A DNA stretch of 64,000 nucleotides from CBDBDZ01 sp965204215 (GTDB taxonomy: Bacteria; Pseudomonadota; Gammaproteobacteria; Pseudomonadales; GM7GCV1): assembly GCA_965204215.1 (NCBI GenBank), contig CBDBDZ010000013.1, positions 1,178,001 to 1,242,000 on the forward strand. Reading direction: 5' to 3'. The position numbers and the translations under genes were made by a program. Numbering within the stretch: the first letter of the stretch is position 1; each line of letters begins with the position of its first letter. The notes beneath the pieces are model-generated. The model did not search any database. It was not told the DNA's origin and saw only the letters and a list, made by a program, of their open reading frames with translations. This document shows positions 43,836 to 53,018 of this stretch, piece by piece.

Positions 43836-45323
43836 TTACAATTTTCTAAAACTCAATGTTTCAGTCAAATGCTGTTGCTGGATTTGCTCACTCTCCTGCA
43901 TGTCCGCCAGCGTCCTTGCAACCCGAATAATACGATGTATGGCACGAGGCGATAGTTTGAGTTGTTTCATGGCTTGTTGCAAAAATTGTTGCTGATTTGA
44001 AGTAAGTGGCGCGTACTGTTCCAGCTGTTTGCCTTGTAATTGTGCATTGGCACAGCCTTGACGTTGCATTTGTATTTTACGAGTTTGAATCACTCGCTTT
44101 CTGATATTTTCACTACTTTCTTCATGGGCGTTAGAAAATAGAGCTTGCTCGCTAGGTCGGTAAACATTAACCCGCAAGTCAATGCGGTCGAGAATAGGGC
44201 CAGAGAGTTTATTTTGGTAGCGTTTAATTTGATTATCGGAACACTGACAACTGTTGTCAGCTGAGCCATAATAACCGCATGGGCAAGGGTTATTAGCTCC
44301 GATTAATGAGAACAGTGATGGGTATTTTACTTTTAGTGCCGCTCTGGATATTGTGACATTGCCGTTTTCAAGAGGCTCTCTCAGAGCTTCAATCACAGAA
44401 CGTGGAAATTCTGGCAATTCATCTAAAAATAATGTTCCAAAATGACAAAGACTTATTTCGCCTGGCATTAATTTTTGATGACCTCCGCCCATTATGGCAA
44501 TTTTAGAGGCGCTATGATTGACTTGACGAAAAGGTGGTTGTTTAAAGTCTGTTCTTGGAAGCCCGGCCACTGAGTAAATTGCCGCTACTTCCAATGCTTG
44601 TTCCTGAGTTAACGGTGGCAGGATGGATGGCATACGCCTTGCTATCATACTTTTACCAGTACCGGGGCTTCCAGTTAATAATATATTATGGTTGCCGCTG
44701 GCAGCAATTTCCACAGCCCGCTTGACTTGATATTGCCCTTTGACATCTGCCATATCAGGGTATTTTATTTGATTGTCATCACTTACTAAATTAATTTTGG
44801 GCAAGGTTTGTTGTCCAACTAAATGATTGCACACATCAATCAATGTTGATGCAATGTAAATGTTTTCATACTGGCTATAGATAGCATCTGTTTCATTGCA
44901 ACTGGGGATAATGAGTTTTTTGTTATTGGCTTTGCAGGCTATAGCTATTGGTAACAGAGCATTAACGCTGCGAAGTTTGCCAGACAAAGCTAACTCGCCA
45001 ACAAAGACATAATCATCAATATCGCTAGCTTCAATTTGACCAGCAGCCACCAGGATGCCAATGGCTATGGGTAAATCAAAGCGCCCACCAGCTTTTGGAA
45101 GGTCCGCCGGTGCTAAATTGACAGTAATGCGAAAATTAGTAGGGTACTTTAACTGCGAATTGGTAATAGCGCTTCGGACCCTTTCTTTCGATTCTTTGAC
45201 TGCTGTTTCCGCCAGCCCGACAATGGAAAGCTGCGGCAGTCCATTGGCGAGATGGACTTCGACCTGTACAGCAGGTGCATCAACACCAATATTGGCGTGG
45301 CTTTGAATAATAGAAAGACCCAT
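43836..45323 (-). CDS. comM: YifB/ComM family Mg-chelatase-like AAA+ ATPase
   Basis: 495 residues, the usual length. The N-terminal Lon-protease-like fold domain (IVGLAETAVKESKERVRSAI, NLAPADLPKAGGRFDLPIA) is followed by an AAA+ module with Walker A LLTGSPGTGKSMIARRMPSI (218-225) and Walker B/sensor FLDELPEFPRSVIEALREPL, then the Cys cluster NNPCPCGYYGSADNSCQCSD and a C-terminal helical domain (LSPRAIHRIIRVARTLADMQ). In Vibrio and Haemophilus this helicase drives branch migration during natural transformation. Its last 68 coding bases are duplicated at 11010-11077. Confidence 0.95.
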   Translation of the reverse strand: MGLSIIQSHANIGVDAPAVQVEVHLANGLPQLSIVGLAETAVKESKERVRSAITNSQLKYPTNFRITVNLAPADLPKAGGRFDLPIAIGILVAAGQIEASDIDDYVFVGELALSGKLRSVNALLPIAIACKANNKKLIIPSCNETDAIYSQYENIYIASTLIDVCNHLVGQQTLPKINLVSDDNQIKYPDMADVKGQYQVKRAVEIAASGNHNILLTGSPGTGKSMIARRMPSILPPLTQEQALEVAAIYSVAGLPRTDFKQPPFRQVNHSASKIAIMGGGHQKLMPGEISLCHFGTLFLDELPEFPRSVIEALREPLENGNVTISRAALKVKYPSLFSLIGANNPCPCGYYGSADNSCQCSDNQIKRYQNKLSGPILDRIDLRVNVYRPSEQALFSNAHEESSENIRKRVIQTRKIQMQRQGCANAQLQGKQLEQYAPLTSNQQQFLQQAMKQLKLSPRAIHRIIRVARTLADMQESEQIQQQHLTETLSFRKL

Positions 45324-45493
45324 GATATATCTCCTTAATTTCCAGTTCAGTGATTGATTAATTTAATACTGCGAAGTGTATCTACATGCGATTAAAAAAT
45401 CAACAAGCTGATTCACATATCAAGGCTTCTAAAACTTGAAAATCATTGCGCATGAAATTAAAGTATTAATACCTGCTATATAAAATACATACT

Positions 45494-45633
45494 GAGGCCT
45501 TTGCAATAAAATTCTTTTACCTTCAAACTGCGTTACAAACGTACTCAATTGCTCATTTACAACGATTAAACTCCGCTTTTCGGTGCGTTTTTGCCTTGTT
45601 TGAAAACAAAATTTCTTTTATTACAAAGATCTC
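45494..45633. repeat. MITE-like element with perfect ATACT target duplication
   Basis: GAGGCCTTTGCAATAAAA at the left and its imperfect inverse TTTTATTACAAAGATCTC at the right bound a 140-base non-coding element. ATACT is duplicated exactly at 45489-45493 and 45634-45638. It lies 21 bases upstream of the DUF3426 gene and may affect its promoter. The remaining comM upstream region (45324-45488) shows no gene. Confidence 0.75.
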
Positions 45634-45654
45634 ATACTCCAACTATTTAATTTA

Positions 45655-46641
45655 ATGTCTGCGTTTACAGCCGTCACTGAATGCCCTTATTGTAAAACTG
45701 CGTTTCTAGTGGCACTGAATCAGCTCAATCAAGCCAATGGCAAAGTGCGTTGCGGCAGCTGCTTAGGGATATTTCATGCCCATAAATCTATGATAGTGGA
45801 GCAAAAAAACCTTTTTTCAATGGATGGAGAAGTGCTCAACGCAGCGGCAGTTGCAAAGCCTGTAGAGAGTGAAAAAGATATTGCTAAGTTGATGGCAAAG
45901 GAAACTTCAGCAAAATCAATAGAGCCAACATTAACTCAAAGAGATCTTAATCAGGAAGATGATATTCGCGATGAATTTAACGAGTTGATGAGCAATAGCC
46001 AACCACTGACACAGCCGCAAGAATCCATAGATCGCTATTTTGGCGAACCTGAAGAACCAATAGATGAAAACAACGTGGATCCTGGTGCCATGGCAAAAGA
46101 ACGCCACGAAGATATGTTTGCTAATGACCCCATCGTCAAACGTCAGCAAGCCTATAGTGCGACAGCAGCGGCGATGAACTCATCAGCTAGCAATCGTTAT
46201 TTTATAACAGGTATTGTCGTTGCAGGAATATTGCTATTATTGCAAATTGTTTGGTTATTTAGTCCTTACCCAGGCACGCAATACAGCCGCCTATATTGCA
46301 TGGTTAATAGTTGTGAGGTGGATAGTGATATCAGCAAGTATTTTCAGGTAAGTGGTGAAGTGCGGCGTTCGGTTGAAAGTGATGATATTCTCATCGCCAA
46401 AGTACAATTGCATAATCGCGATGTAACTCAGGCTCATAAACTGCCTAATATTATTATTTCATTTGAAGATGCCGATGGTAATTTACAGGCAGGAAGAGAG
46501 TTTACGCCACAAACTTACCTGAGAAGTAATCAACAGCAATTACAGAAAATTAATGCGAACCAAAAAATTTCGTTTGAATTAAACTTTCTTCACCCTGGCC
46601 GCAATATTAAAAAATCGCGGTTTTCAGTGAGCGCTAATTAA
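45655..46641 (+). CDS. Zinc-ribbon (MJ0042) and DUF3426 membrane protein
   Basis: 328 residues. An N-terminal zinc finger CPYC...CGSC (residues 9-37) of the MJ0042 type is followed by an acidic linker, one transmembrane helix (YFITGIVVAGILLLLQIVWL, about 182-203) and a C-terminal DUF3426 beta domain (SGEVRRSVESDDILIAKVQL, LHPGRNIKKSRFSV). In many gammaproteobacteria such genes sit between prmA and fis; that context is absent here. The function is unknown, and the topology places the finger in the cytoplasm. The MITE upstream has inserted within 21 bases of the start codon. Confidence 0.85.
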   Translation: MSAFTAVTECPYCKTAFLVALNQLNQANGKVRCGSCLGIFHAHKSMIVEQKNLFSMDGEVLNAAAVAKPVESEKDIAKLMAKETSAKSIEPTLTQRDLNQEDDIRDEFNELMSNSQPLTQPQESIDRYFGEPEEPIDENNVDPGAMAKERHEDMFANDPIVKRQQAYSATAAAMNSSASNRYFITGIVVAGILLLLQIVWLFSPYPGTQYSRLYCMVNSCEVDSDISKYFQVSGEVRRSVESDDILIAKVQLHNRDVTQAHKLPNIIISFEDADGNLQAGREFTPQTYLRSNQQQLQKINANQKISFELNFLHPGRNIKKSRFSVSAN

Positions 46642-46647
46642 AGCACC

Positions 46648-46872
46648 ATGCCTACAAAGCGCCGATTTATTGCGGGTGCGGTATGTCCGAAGTGTAAGCA
46701 AATCGATAAAACTATAGTGGTTGAAAGGGCTAAAGACAGAAAAACCCGTCAGTGCATCAGTTGTGGTTTTGATGAGCCTGCACCTTCCATATCATTCTCT
46801 CAAGAACTTCCCACGCGTTTAACTGCTTCAAAGATTGATGAACAAGTTCAACCTATTAGTCTCAAGTTGTAA
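46648..46872 (+). CDS. YheV-like small zinc-ribbon protein
   Basis: 74 residues with two CxxC knuckles (CPKCKQ at about 14 and CISCGF at about 37) in the typical YheV/DUF2387 pattern RRFIAGAVCPKC...D.RTRQCISCGF. These small metal-binding proteins are widespread in gammaproteobacteria and uncharacterised. It begins six bases after the DUF3426 gene, and its last base is the first base of rep (TAATG), so the three form an operon. Confidence 0.85.
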   Translation: MPTKRRFIAGAVCPKCKQIDKTIVVERAKDRKTRQCISCGFDEPAPSISFSQELPTRLTASKIDEQVQPISLKL

Positions 46873-48893
46873 TGGGGTTAAATCCTCAACAATTACAAGC
46901 AGTCGAAACTGTCAATAAGCCTGTATTGGTTCTGGCTGGCGCAGGAAGTGGTAAAACCAGTGTTATTACTCAAAAAATAGCATGGTTGATTCAACAATCT
47001 GGCTATGCATCGCACAATATAGCAGCAGTTACCTTTACTAATAAAGCTGCCAAAGAGATGAAAGAAAGGGTAAAAAGTTTGCTAAGTGGAATAAATACCC
47101 GTGGTTTAATAATTTCAACCTTTCACTCTTTAGGGTTGACTATAATTCGCAGGGAATTAAAGCACTTAAATTTAAAGTCAGGCTTTTCAATATTTGACAG
47201 GGAAGACAGTTTAAGAATTCTGAAAGGTATTTTGTTAGACAATGAAGCCGATAAAATCAAAGCGGAAACTGAATTCATATTAAATTTAATATCGCACTGG
47301 AAAAATAAGAATATCGACTTTAAACAGGCAATGGAGCTGGCAAGTAATCAGGAAGAACAACGCCTGGCACTAATTTATCAACGCTATGAAGAAACCTTGC
47401 AAGCATACAACAGCATGGATTTTGATGATTTAATTTTGAAACCATTGAGGCTGTTTAAAAATAATAACGATGTATTGACTAAGTGGCAGCGTCAGATACG
47501 CTATTTACTTGTAGATGAATTTCAAGATACGAACCATACGCAATATCAATTGGTGCAGTTGCTGACATCGCAGCACCAAGGTATGACAGCGGTGGGAGAT
47601 GACGACCAATCGATCTATGCATGGCGAGGGGCGCAGTCGGATAATTTACTGCAACTACAATCGGATTACCCGCAATTGGAATTAATTAAATTAGAGCAAA
47701 ATTACCGTTCGACCAATCGTATTCTACAAGCGGCAAACCAATTAATTGGCAATAATCCACGTCAAATTGAAAAGCGCCTATGGAGTAAACTGGGCGATGG
47801 TGACCCCATCCGTGTTGTGCGTCGCCAAGATGAATTTGATGAGTTGCAGTGGATTGTTTCAGACTTACAGTACCGTATGGTGATTGCTCATCGCAGTTAC
47901 GGAGATTTTGCCATTTTATACCGCAGCAATCATCAATCAAGGCATTTGGAAACCCAGTTGCAAACGACAGGTACTCCCTATAAGGTTAGTGGTGGTACAT
48001 CATTCTACGCACGCACTGAAATTAAAGATATTATGGCGTATTTGCGTCTTGTGTTAAACCCTGATGACAATAACGCTTTATTGCGAATTATCAATACCCC
48101 TAGAAGGCAAATAGGTAGTCAAACACTGTTTAAGTTAGGTGAGCTTGCCAATCAAACCAATCAGTCCATTTATCAATTGTTAACCGATACTAACTTTAAC
48201 TTGCAGTCGGTACTCAATCACAGCCAACTAACCCATTTAGAAACATTCAAGTCTCTGATTGAAAAAAACAAAAAATTATGTGAACGAGGTGAACCAATCA
48301 AGGCAGTAAAGGAATTATTAGATGATATTAACTATTTACAATGGTTGCACAACAATTCCGCTTCAGCAAAAATGGCGGAAAAGCGCTATGAAAATGTGTG
48401 CTATCTCATTAACGGAATTGAAAAGGCTATGGAATATGCAGATGATGAACACAGCGATACGAAGACTTTATTTGAGCAAGTCATTAATAAAATGTTGCTT
48501 ATGGATGTGCTGGATAATCAAGAACAGGAACAAGACGACAATCAAGTACACTTGCTTACCTTGCATGCCTGTAAAGGTCTTGAGTTTAAAGAAGTCTATT
48601 TGATGGGAGTAGAAGAGAATATTCTGCCACATTACAACTCTATTGAAGCTGCTGGTATAGAAGAAGAGCGTCGTTTATTTTATGTGGGAATGACTCGTGC
48701 GCGTGAAAACCTTTGTTTGACACTGACAAAGAGCCGTAATCAATATGGAGAAAATAAAAAGGTTACTGCAAGTCGATTTATTGACGAATTGCCCGATGAT
48801 ATTAAAATGATGGGAATGGGAGAGCAAAAACAAGCCAGTCAACAACAAGTTGATGAAGCTTTTAACGATATTTTAAAATTACTTAAAACCTAA
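46872..48893 (+). CDS. rep: ATP-dependent DNA helicase Rep
   Basis: 673 residues (E. coli Rep 673). All superfamily-1 motifs are present: LNPQQLQAVE (Q), AGAGSGKTSVITQK (I), AAVTFTNKAAKEM (Ia), LLVDEFQDTN (II), GDDDQSIYAWRGA (III), LEQNYRST (IV), VHLLTLHACKGLEF (V) and LFYVGMTRARENL (VI). It unwinds DNA 3' to 5' and helps replication forks past obstacles. Translation is coupled to the zinc-ribbon gene by the TAATG overlap. Rep is also the host helicase of filamentous-phage rolling-circle replication, a coincidence worth noting given the phage remnant at 61-63 kb. Confidence 0.96.
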   Translation: MGLNPQQLQAVETVNKPVLVLAGAGSGKTSVITQKIAWLIQQSGYASHNIAAVTFTNKAAKEMKERVKSLLSGINTRGLIISTFHSLGLTIIRRELKHLNLKSGFSIFDREDSLRILKGILLDNEADKIKAETEFILNLISHWKNKNIDFKQAMELASNQEEQRLALIYQRYEETLQAYNSMDFDDLILKPLRLFKNNNDVLTKWQRQIRYLLVDEFQDTNHTQYQLVQLLTSQHQGMTAVGDDDQSIYAWRGAQSDNLLQLQSDYPQLELIKLEQNYRSTNRILQAANQLIGNNPRQIEKRLWSKLGDGDPIRVVRRQDEFDELQWIVSDLQYRMVIAHRSYGDFAILYRSNHQSRHLETQLQTTGTPYKVSGGTSFYARTEIKDIMAYLRLVLNPDDNNALLRIINTPRRQIGSQTLFKLGELANQTNQSIYQLLTDTNFNLQSVLNHSQLTHLETFKSLIEKNKKLCERGEPIKAVKELLDDINYLQWLHNNSASAKMAEKRYENVCYLINGIEKAMEYADDEHSDTKTLFEQVINKMLLMDVLDNQEQEQDDNQVHLLTLHACKGLEFKEVYLMGVEENILPHYNSIEAAGIEEERRLFYVGMTRARENLCLTLTKSRNQYGENKKVTASRFIDELPDDIKMMGMGEQKQASQQQVDEAFNDILKLLKT

Positions 48894-48906
48894 GTTAATA
48901 TTCACA

Positions 48907-49599
48907 ATGAATGTCCTGGTTGTTGATGATGATTCCAATATTCGCAATATGCTGGACACGGTGTTAAAAGTATCTGGCTTTAACTGTTTACATGCTCAAG
49001 ACTCTTATGAAGCAAATGAAATTATTAACCAAACTTTACCTGATGTCATTTTAGTGGATTGGATGATGCCCTATATGAATGGTGTTGAATGGATCAAAAC
49101 ATTGCGTAAAAATCAAAATACAGCAACCATTCCAATCATGATGATTACAGCTAAAGTACAGGAATCTAACATTATCAAAGGTTTAACTGCAGGTGCTGAT
49201 GACTATATTACCAAACCGTTTTCTCCGCGAGAATTAATCGCACGTATCCAGTCTTTAATACGTCGTTCAAGTAATAGCATTGATAAATTGCAACCTGATA
49301 ACTTTAATTTTTTAGTGTTTGATGAAGCAAGTAGTAGTGTCAATATTCAATACCAAAGCATAACGCTGGGGACTACGGAATATAAGTTATTGGAAATTCT
49401 TTACAAGAGCAAAAACCGCCCTTTAACACGTACTCAAATTTTAGAACAATTTGGTAAAGTTGCAGACATATCTGACGAACGCACTATTGATGTCTATATT
49501 AAAAGATTGCGAAAATCGCTAAAAACCATAGAACGTGACAATTTAATAGAAACCATTCGAGGGCGCGGCTACCGACTCAATTGCATAATCTGGGTTTAA
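48907..49599 (+). CDS. OmpR/PhoB-family response regulator
   Basis: 230 residues. The receiver has LVVDDDSN (acidic pair), VILVDWMMPYMNG (phospho-acceptor Asp about 52), MMITAK (Thr/Lys) and DDYITKPFSPRELIARI. The C-terminal winged helix carries LGTTEYKLLEILYKSKNRPL, TRTQILEQFGK and ERTIDVYIKRLRKSL. No sensor kinase is adjacent, so it is an orphan. The last residues (LNCIIWV) replace the usual YR/FE ending and are encoded by a copy of the MITE terminus (GCATAATCTGGG), suggesting that the 3' end was remodelled by an insertion. Confidence 0.9.
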   Translation: MNVLVVDDDSNIRNMLDTVLKVSGFNCLHAQDSYEANEIINQTLPDVILVDWMMPYMNGVEWIKTLRKNQNTATIPIMMITAKVQESNIIKGLTAGADDYITKPFSPRELIARIQSLIRRSSNSIDKLQPDNFNFLVFDEASSSVNIQYQSITLGTTEYKLLEILYKSKNRPLTRTQILEQFGKVADISDERTIDVYIKRLRKSLKTIERDNLIETIRGRGYRLNCIIWV

Positions 49600-49602
49600 C
49601 TA

Positions 49603-49926
49603 ATGAATGAACGCTACCTTGCCATTTATAAACAAGTGCAAGCCATACCCAAAGGCAAGGTAGCAACTTATGGGCAAATTGGTTATTTAACAGGATTAGG
49701 TAGAGCCGCAAGGCAGGTAGGCAGAGCCATGGCAATACTAGAAAAAGGGTATAGGCTTGAAGGTGAAACAATACCCTGGCATCGTGTGGTTAATTCAAAA
49801 GGTGAAATTAGCCCCAGAGCCAATCCCGACGGTGTTATTATTCAGCGTATGTTATTAGAAGAAGAAGGTATTGAGTTTTTGCTACATGGAAGGCTGTCAC
49901 TGAAACATTATCAATGGCTGGGGTAA
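49603..49926 (+). CDS. Alkyltransferase-like (Atl) DNA-binding protein
   Basis: 107 residues, the DNA-binding half of O6-methylguanine methyltransferases: YKQVQAIPKGKVATYGQIG, the Arg-finger region GRAARQVGRAMA, and PWHRVVNSKGEISP. The alkyl-accepting Cys of PCHR is Trp (PWHR), which defines the alkyltransferase-like proteins that bind O6-alkylguanine without repairing it and flag the lesion to nucleotide excision repair. The gene starts three bases after the response regulator and is probably co-transcribed with it. Confidence 0.9.
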   Translation: MNERYLAIYKQVQAIPKGKVATYGQIGYLTGLGRAARQVGRAMAILEKGYRLEGETIPWHRVVNSKGEISPRANPDGVIIQRMLLEEEGIEFLLHGRLSLKHYQWLG

Positions 49927-50068
49927 TGATATTTTACTAATTTTGAATGATTCATCCAATGCGCTATTGATCTGATACTTTTTGTCTATATCTTGAATGA
50001 ATAAGAGCATTGTTATTTGTTAAGTTAACGGCTTAAATGATGATAACAATAATTCATTGAATAACATT

Positions 50069-50839
50069 ATGAATATCGAAGGTAAAGTTGCTGTAGTAAC
50101 TGGTGGAGCATCGGGCTTAGGTGAAGCTACCGCCAGGCGCTATCACGCTAAGGGCTGCAAAATCGCTATTTTTGATATGAATCAGCAGCGCGCTGAAGAT
50201 ATTATCAAACAACTAGGTGACAATGCTGTTTTTTATAGTGTGGATGTAACCAGTGAACAACAAGTTGAAAAAGCCATTCAAGCTACGGTAGAGCGTTTTG
50301 CTGCAATTCATATTTGTAATAATTTTGCGGGAATTGGCATTGGCGTTAAAACCGTAGGCAAAGATGGTGCACACTCGCTAGATAGTTTTAAAAAAGTTAT
50401 TGATATTAACCTTGTTGGTACTTTTAATGTGCTTCGCCTTGCTGCATTACAGATGACCAAACAAGAACCCGTTACGGAAGATGGTGGCCGCGGCGTAATT
50501 ATTAATACAGCCTCTATTGCTGGTTATGAAGGTCAAATGGGGCAAGCGGCGTACAGCGCATCCAAGGGTGGAATTATTGGTATGACATTGACAATTGCAC
50601 GCGATTTGGCAGATTATGGCATTCGGGTTAATACTATTGCTCCAGGGCTAATTCATACGCCATTGTTTGATACTTTGCCAGAGAAGGTCTACAAGGCACT
50701 AGAGTCAAGCGTATTATGCCCCAGGCGCTTGGGCAAAGCTGATGAAATTGCTCACTTATCCCAATATTTAGTAGAGAATGACTACATGAATGGCGAATGT
50801 GTGAGAATGGATGGAGGTATTCGTATGCAGCCGCGTTGA
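50069..50839 (+). CDS. 3-hydroxyacyl-CoA dehydrogenase, SDR type (HSD17B10-like)
   Basis: 256 residues from ATG 50069 (an upstream TTG at 50057 is less likely). Features are VVTGGASGLGEATARRYHAK, NNFAGIGIG, INTASIAGYEGQMGQAAYSA (catalytic Ser and Tyr-x-x-x-Lys in YSASK), IAPGLIHTPLF, PEKV and ENDYMNGECVRMDGGIRM. The GQ.GQAAYSASKGGI and NGE..R.DGGIRM motifs are typical of the HSD17B10-like enzymes that oxidise 2-methyl-3-hydroxybutyryl-CoA in isoleucine breakdown. An acyl-CoA dehydrogenase follows after 13 bases and 3-hydroxyisobutyrate dehydrogenase further on, so the cluster serves branched-chain amino acid catabolism that delivers propionyl-CoA. Confidence 0.85.
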   Translation: MNIEGKVAVVTGGASGLGEATARRYHAKGCKIAIFDMNQQRAEDIIKQLGDNAVFYSVDVTSEQQVEKAIQATVERFAAIHICNNFAGIGIGVKTVGKDGAHSLDSFKKVIDINLVGTFNVLRLAALQMTKQEPVTEDGGRGVIINTASIAGYEGQMGQAAYSASKGGIIGMTLTIARDLADYGIRVNTIAPGLIHTPLFDTLPEKVYKALESSVLCPRRLGKADEIAHLSQYLVENDYMNGECVRMDGGIRMQPR

Positions 50840-50852
50840 TATCTCTTTTACT

Positions 50853-51986
50853 ATGGAATTTGAACTCAACGAACAACAATTAGCCATTCAGGCTAGTGTT
50901 AAAAATTTTGTTGAGCAATATATTCGACTTCAGGCAGCACAGTGGGACAAACAACAAATTTTTCCAGTTGATACTTTAAAAATCGCTGGTGATTCAGGAC
51001 TGATGTCTATGTATGTGGATGACCTGGGAACAAGCCTTTCAAGGCTGGATTCCGCTATTGCTATTGAAGCCTTAGCTGAGGGTTGTCCATCAACTGCTGC
51101 TTATATTAGTATCCATAATATGGCGACAAACATACTGGCATGTTATGGAAGCAACGCCATCAAGCAACAATGGCTGGATGCGCTGTGTAAGGGTGAAAAA
51201 CTTGCTAGTTACTGTTTAACCGAAGCCAATGCAGGTTCCGATGCTGCTTCGCTGCAAACCACAGCACGTTTGAATTCGGATTGTTATTTGATAAATGGTA
51301 GCAAAGCCTTTATTTCGGGTGCGGGTGATACCGATGTATTAATGGTTATGGCACGGACAGGAGAAGCAGGCAGTAAAGGTATTAGTGCTTTTGCTTTTGA
51401 CGCAAGACTTGAAGGTATTAGTTATGGTCAAAAAGAAGAGAAGTTGGGTTGGAATTCACAACCCACCAGAGCCATTTATTTTGATAATGTTGAGGTCCCG
51501 GTGGAGAGCTTACTAGGTCAAGAGGGGCAAGGCTTTAGTATCGCAATGGAGGGTTTAGATGGTGGTCGTATCAATATAGCCGCCTGTTCATTAGGTGCTG
51601 CTAACTACTGCCTTCAAAGCTCTGTAGAATACGTCAAACAACGCTATCAATTTGGTCAGGCTATTGCAGATTTTCAGAATACACAATTTAAGTTGGCGGA
51701 CATGCACACAGAATTAGCTGTGGCAAGACAAATAGTGTTTCTGGCGGCGTCAAAACTGGACAATAATACAAGAGATAAGACGCAGTATTGCGCAATGGCA
51801 AAACGCTTTGCTACCGATGTTGGGTTTAATATTTGCAATCATGCATTGCAACTGCATGGAGGCTATGGTTACATTAAAGAATACTCAATTGAACGCTATG
51901 TGCGTGATACACGCGCACATCAAATACTGGAAGGCACCAATGAAATTATGCGTCAAATTATCGCAAAATCAATATTAAAAACTTAA
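50853..51986 (+). CDS. Acyl-CoA dehydrogenase, short/branched chain
   Basis: 377 residues from ATG 50853 (MEFELNEQQLAIQASVKNFV). The frame is open further upstream but overlaps the SDR gene. It has the family signatures YCLTEANAGSDAASLQTTA and the C-terminal ALQLHGGYGYIKEYSIERYV then RDTRAHQILEGTNEIMRQII, with the catalytic Glu expected in the EGTNEI region (ILEGTNE). Flavin-linked alpha-beta dehydrogenation of an acyl-CoA is certain for the family. Isobutyryl- or 2-methylbutyryl-CoA is inferred from flanking valine/isoleucine genes. A terminator lies about 90 bases downstream. Confidence 0.88.
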   Translation: MEFELNEQQLAIQASVKNFVEQYIRLQAAQWDKQQIFPVDTLKIAGDSGLMSMYVDDLGTSLSRLDSAIAIEALAEGCPSTAAYISIHNMATNILACYGSNAIKQQWLDALCKGEKLASYCLTEANAGSDAASLQTTARLNSDCYLINGSKAFISGAGDTDVLMVMARTGEAGSKGISAFAFDARLEGISYGQKEEKLGWNSQPTRAIYFDNVEVPVESLLGQEGQGFSIAMEGLDGGRINIAACSLGAANYCLQSSVEYVKQRYQFGQAIADFQNTQFKLADMHTELAVARQIVFLAASKLDNNTRDKTQYCAMAKRFATDVGFNICNHALQLHGGYGYIKEYSIERYVRDTRAHQILEGTNEIMRQIIAKSILKT

Positions 51987-52073
51987 ATAAATCAAATATA
52001 TAAAACCATGATTAAACTATTTACTTTAAAAAAATATAAGCCTGTATCTCTACTATGGAATGACGCTAATCAA

Positions 52074-52097
52074 CACCAAGGTGTTGGTGCTTTTTTT
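52074..52097 (+). terminator. Rho-independent terminator or attenuator before mmsB
   Basis: CACCAA and TTGGTG form a six-base stem with a GGTG loop, followed by C and seven T residues. It lies between the acyl-CoA dehydrogenase stop and the mmsB start (52126), so it ends the first transcript or tunes read-through into mmsB. Confidence 0.75.
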
Positions 52098-52125
52098 AAA
52101 AAAACAAACGCAGTGTGGTCATAAC

Positions 52126-53004
52126 ATGGAATCTATAGCATTTATTGGTTTGGGCAACATGGGCTTACCTATGGCTCGCAATTTATTGCAAAAAGGCTAT
52201 AAAGTAACCGGTTTTGATTTGGTTTCAGCTACAGTGCAATCGTTAGCATCCCAGGGAGCTACCCCTGCAAATACAGCTACACAAGCCGTTCAGGATACAG
52301 ATGTCATTATCTCAATGCTGCCAGCAGGTAAACATGTGGTTGATTTGTATACAGGCAAAAGAGGCGTGCTTAATGATTTAAAGCCCGGCAGCTTAATTAT
52401 TGATTGCTCAACTATTGATGCAGAAAGTGTTCAACAAGTAGCTAATGCTGCCAATTTATCAGCTATTAGTTTTATGGATGCGCCAGTATCGGGCGGAATT
52501 ACAGGTGCTGAGGCAGGTACATTAAGCTTTATGTGTGGCGGGGCAAAAGTGGCTTATGACCGCGCTTTACCTATACTGCAATCAATGGGGAAAAATGTAT
52601 TTCATGCAGGAAACTCAGGAGCAGGGCAAGTAGCCAAAATGTGTAACAATATGTTGCTTTCAGTTATTATGATTGGCACGTCTGAAGCACTTAAATTGGG
52701 ACTGGCAAACAATATGGATGCCAGAATTTTATCTAACATTATGCAAGCAAGTACCGGTAGAAACTGGGCACTGGAAACTTATAATCCATGCCCAGGTGTA
52801 CAGCCCAATTCACCATCCAGCAATGATTATAGACCTGGTTTTATGGTTGATTTAATGTGCAAGGATTTAAAATTAGCTAGTGACAATGCCTCTAAAAATA
52901 ATGTGCGAACACTATTATCCGCATTGGCAAAACAGTTGTATGATGAACATCAAAGTCAAGGGAATGGGCAGTTGGACTTTACTAGCATTTTCAACAGCGG
53001 ATAA
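52126..53004 (+). CDS. mmsB: 3-hydroxyisobutyrate dehydrogenase
   Basis: 292 residues from ATG 52126 (MESIAFIGLGNMGLPMARNL); the frame is open upstream through the terminator but that part is not coding. Beta-hydroxyacid dehydrogenase motifs: the Rossmann FIGLGNMGLPMARNLLQKGY, DAPVSGGITGAEAGTLSFM (substrate loop), GAGQVAKMCNNMLL (catalytic Lys in KMCNN) and MVDLMCKDLKLA. It oxidises 3-hydroxyisobutyrate to methylmalonate semialdehyde in valine degradation. Methylmalonate semialdehyde dehydrogenase (mmsA) is not in the window. Confidence 0.93.
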   Translation: MESIAFIGLGNMGLPMARNLLQKGYKVTGFDLVSATVQSLASQGATPANTATQAVQDTDVIISMLPAGKHVVDLYTGKRGVLNDLKPGSLIIDCSTIDAESVQQVANAANLSAISFMDAPVSGGITGAEAGTLSFMCGGAKVAYDRALPILQSMGKNVFHAGNSGAGQVAKMCNNMLLSVIMIGTSEALKLGLANNMDARILSNIMQASTGRNWALETYNPCPGVQPNSPSSNDYRPGFMVDLMCKDLKLASDNASKNNVRTLLSALAKQLYDEHQSQGNGQLDFTSIFNSG

Positions 53005-53018
53005 GTTTTTCCAATAAA

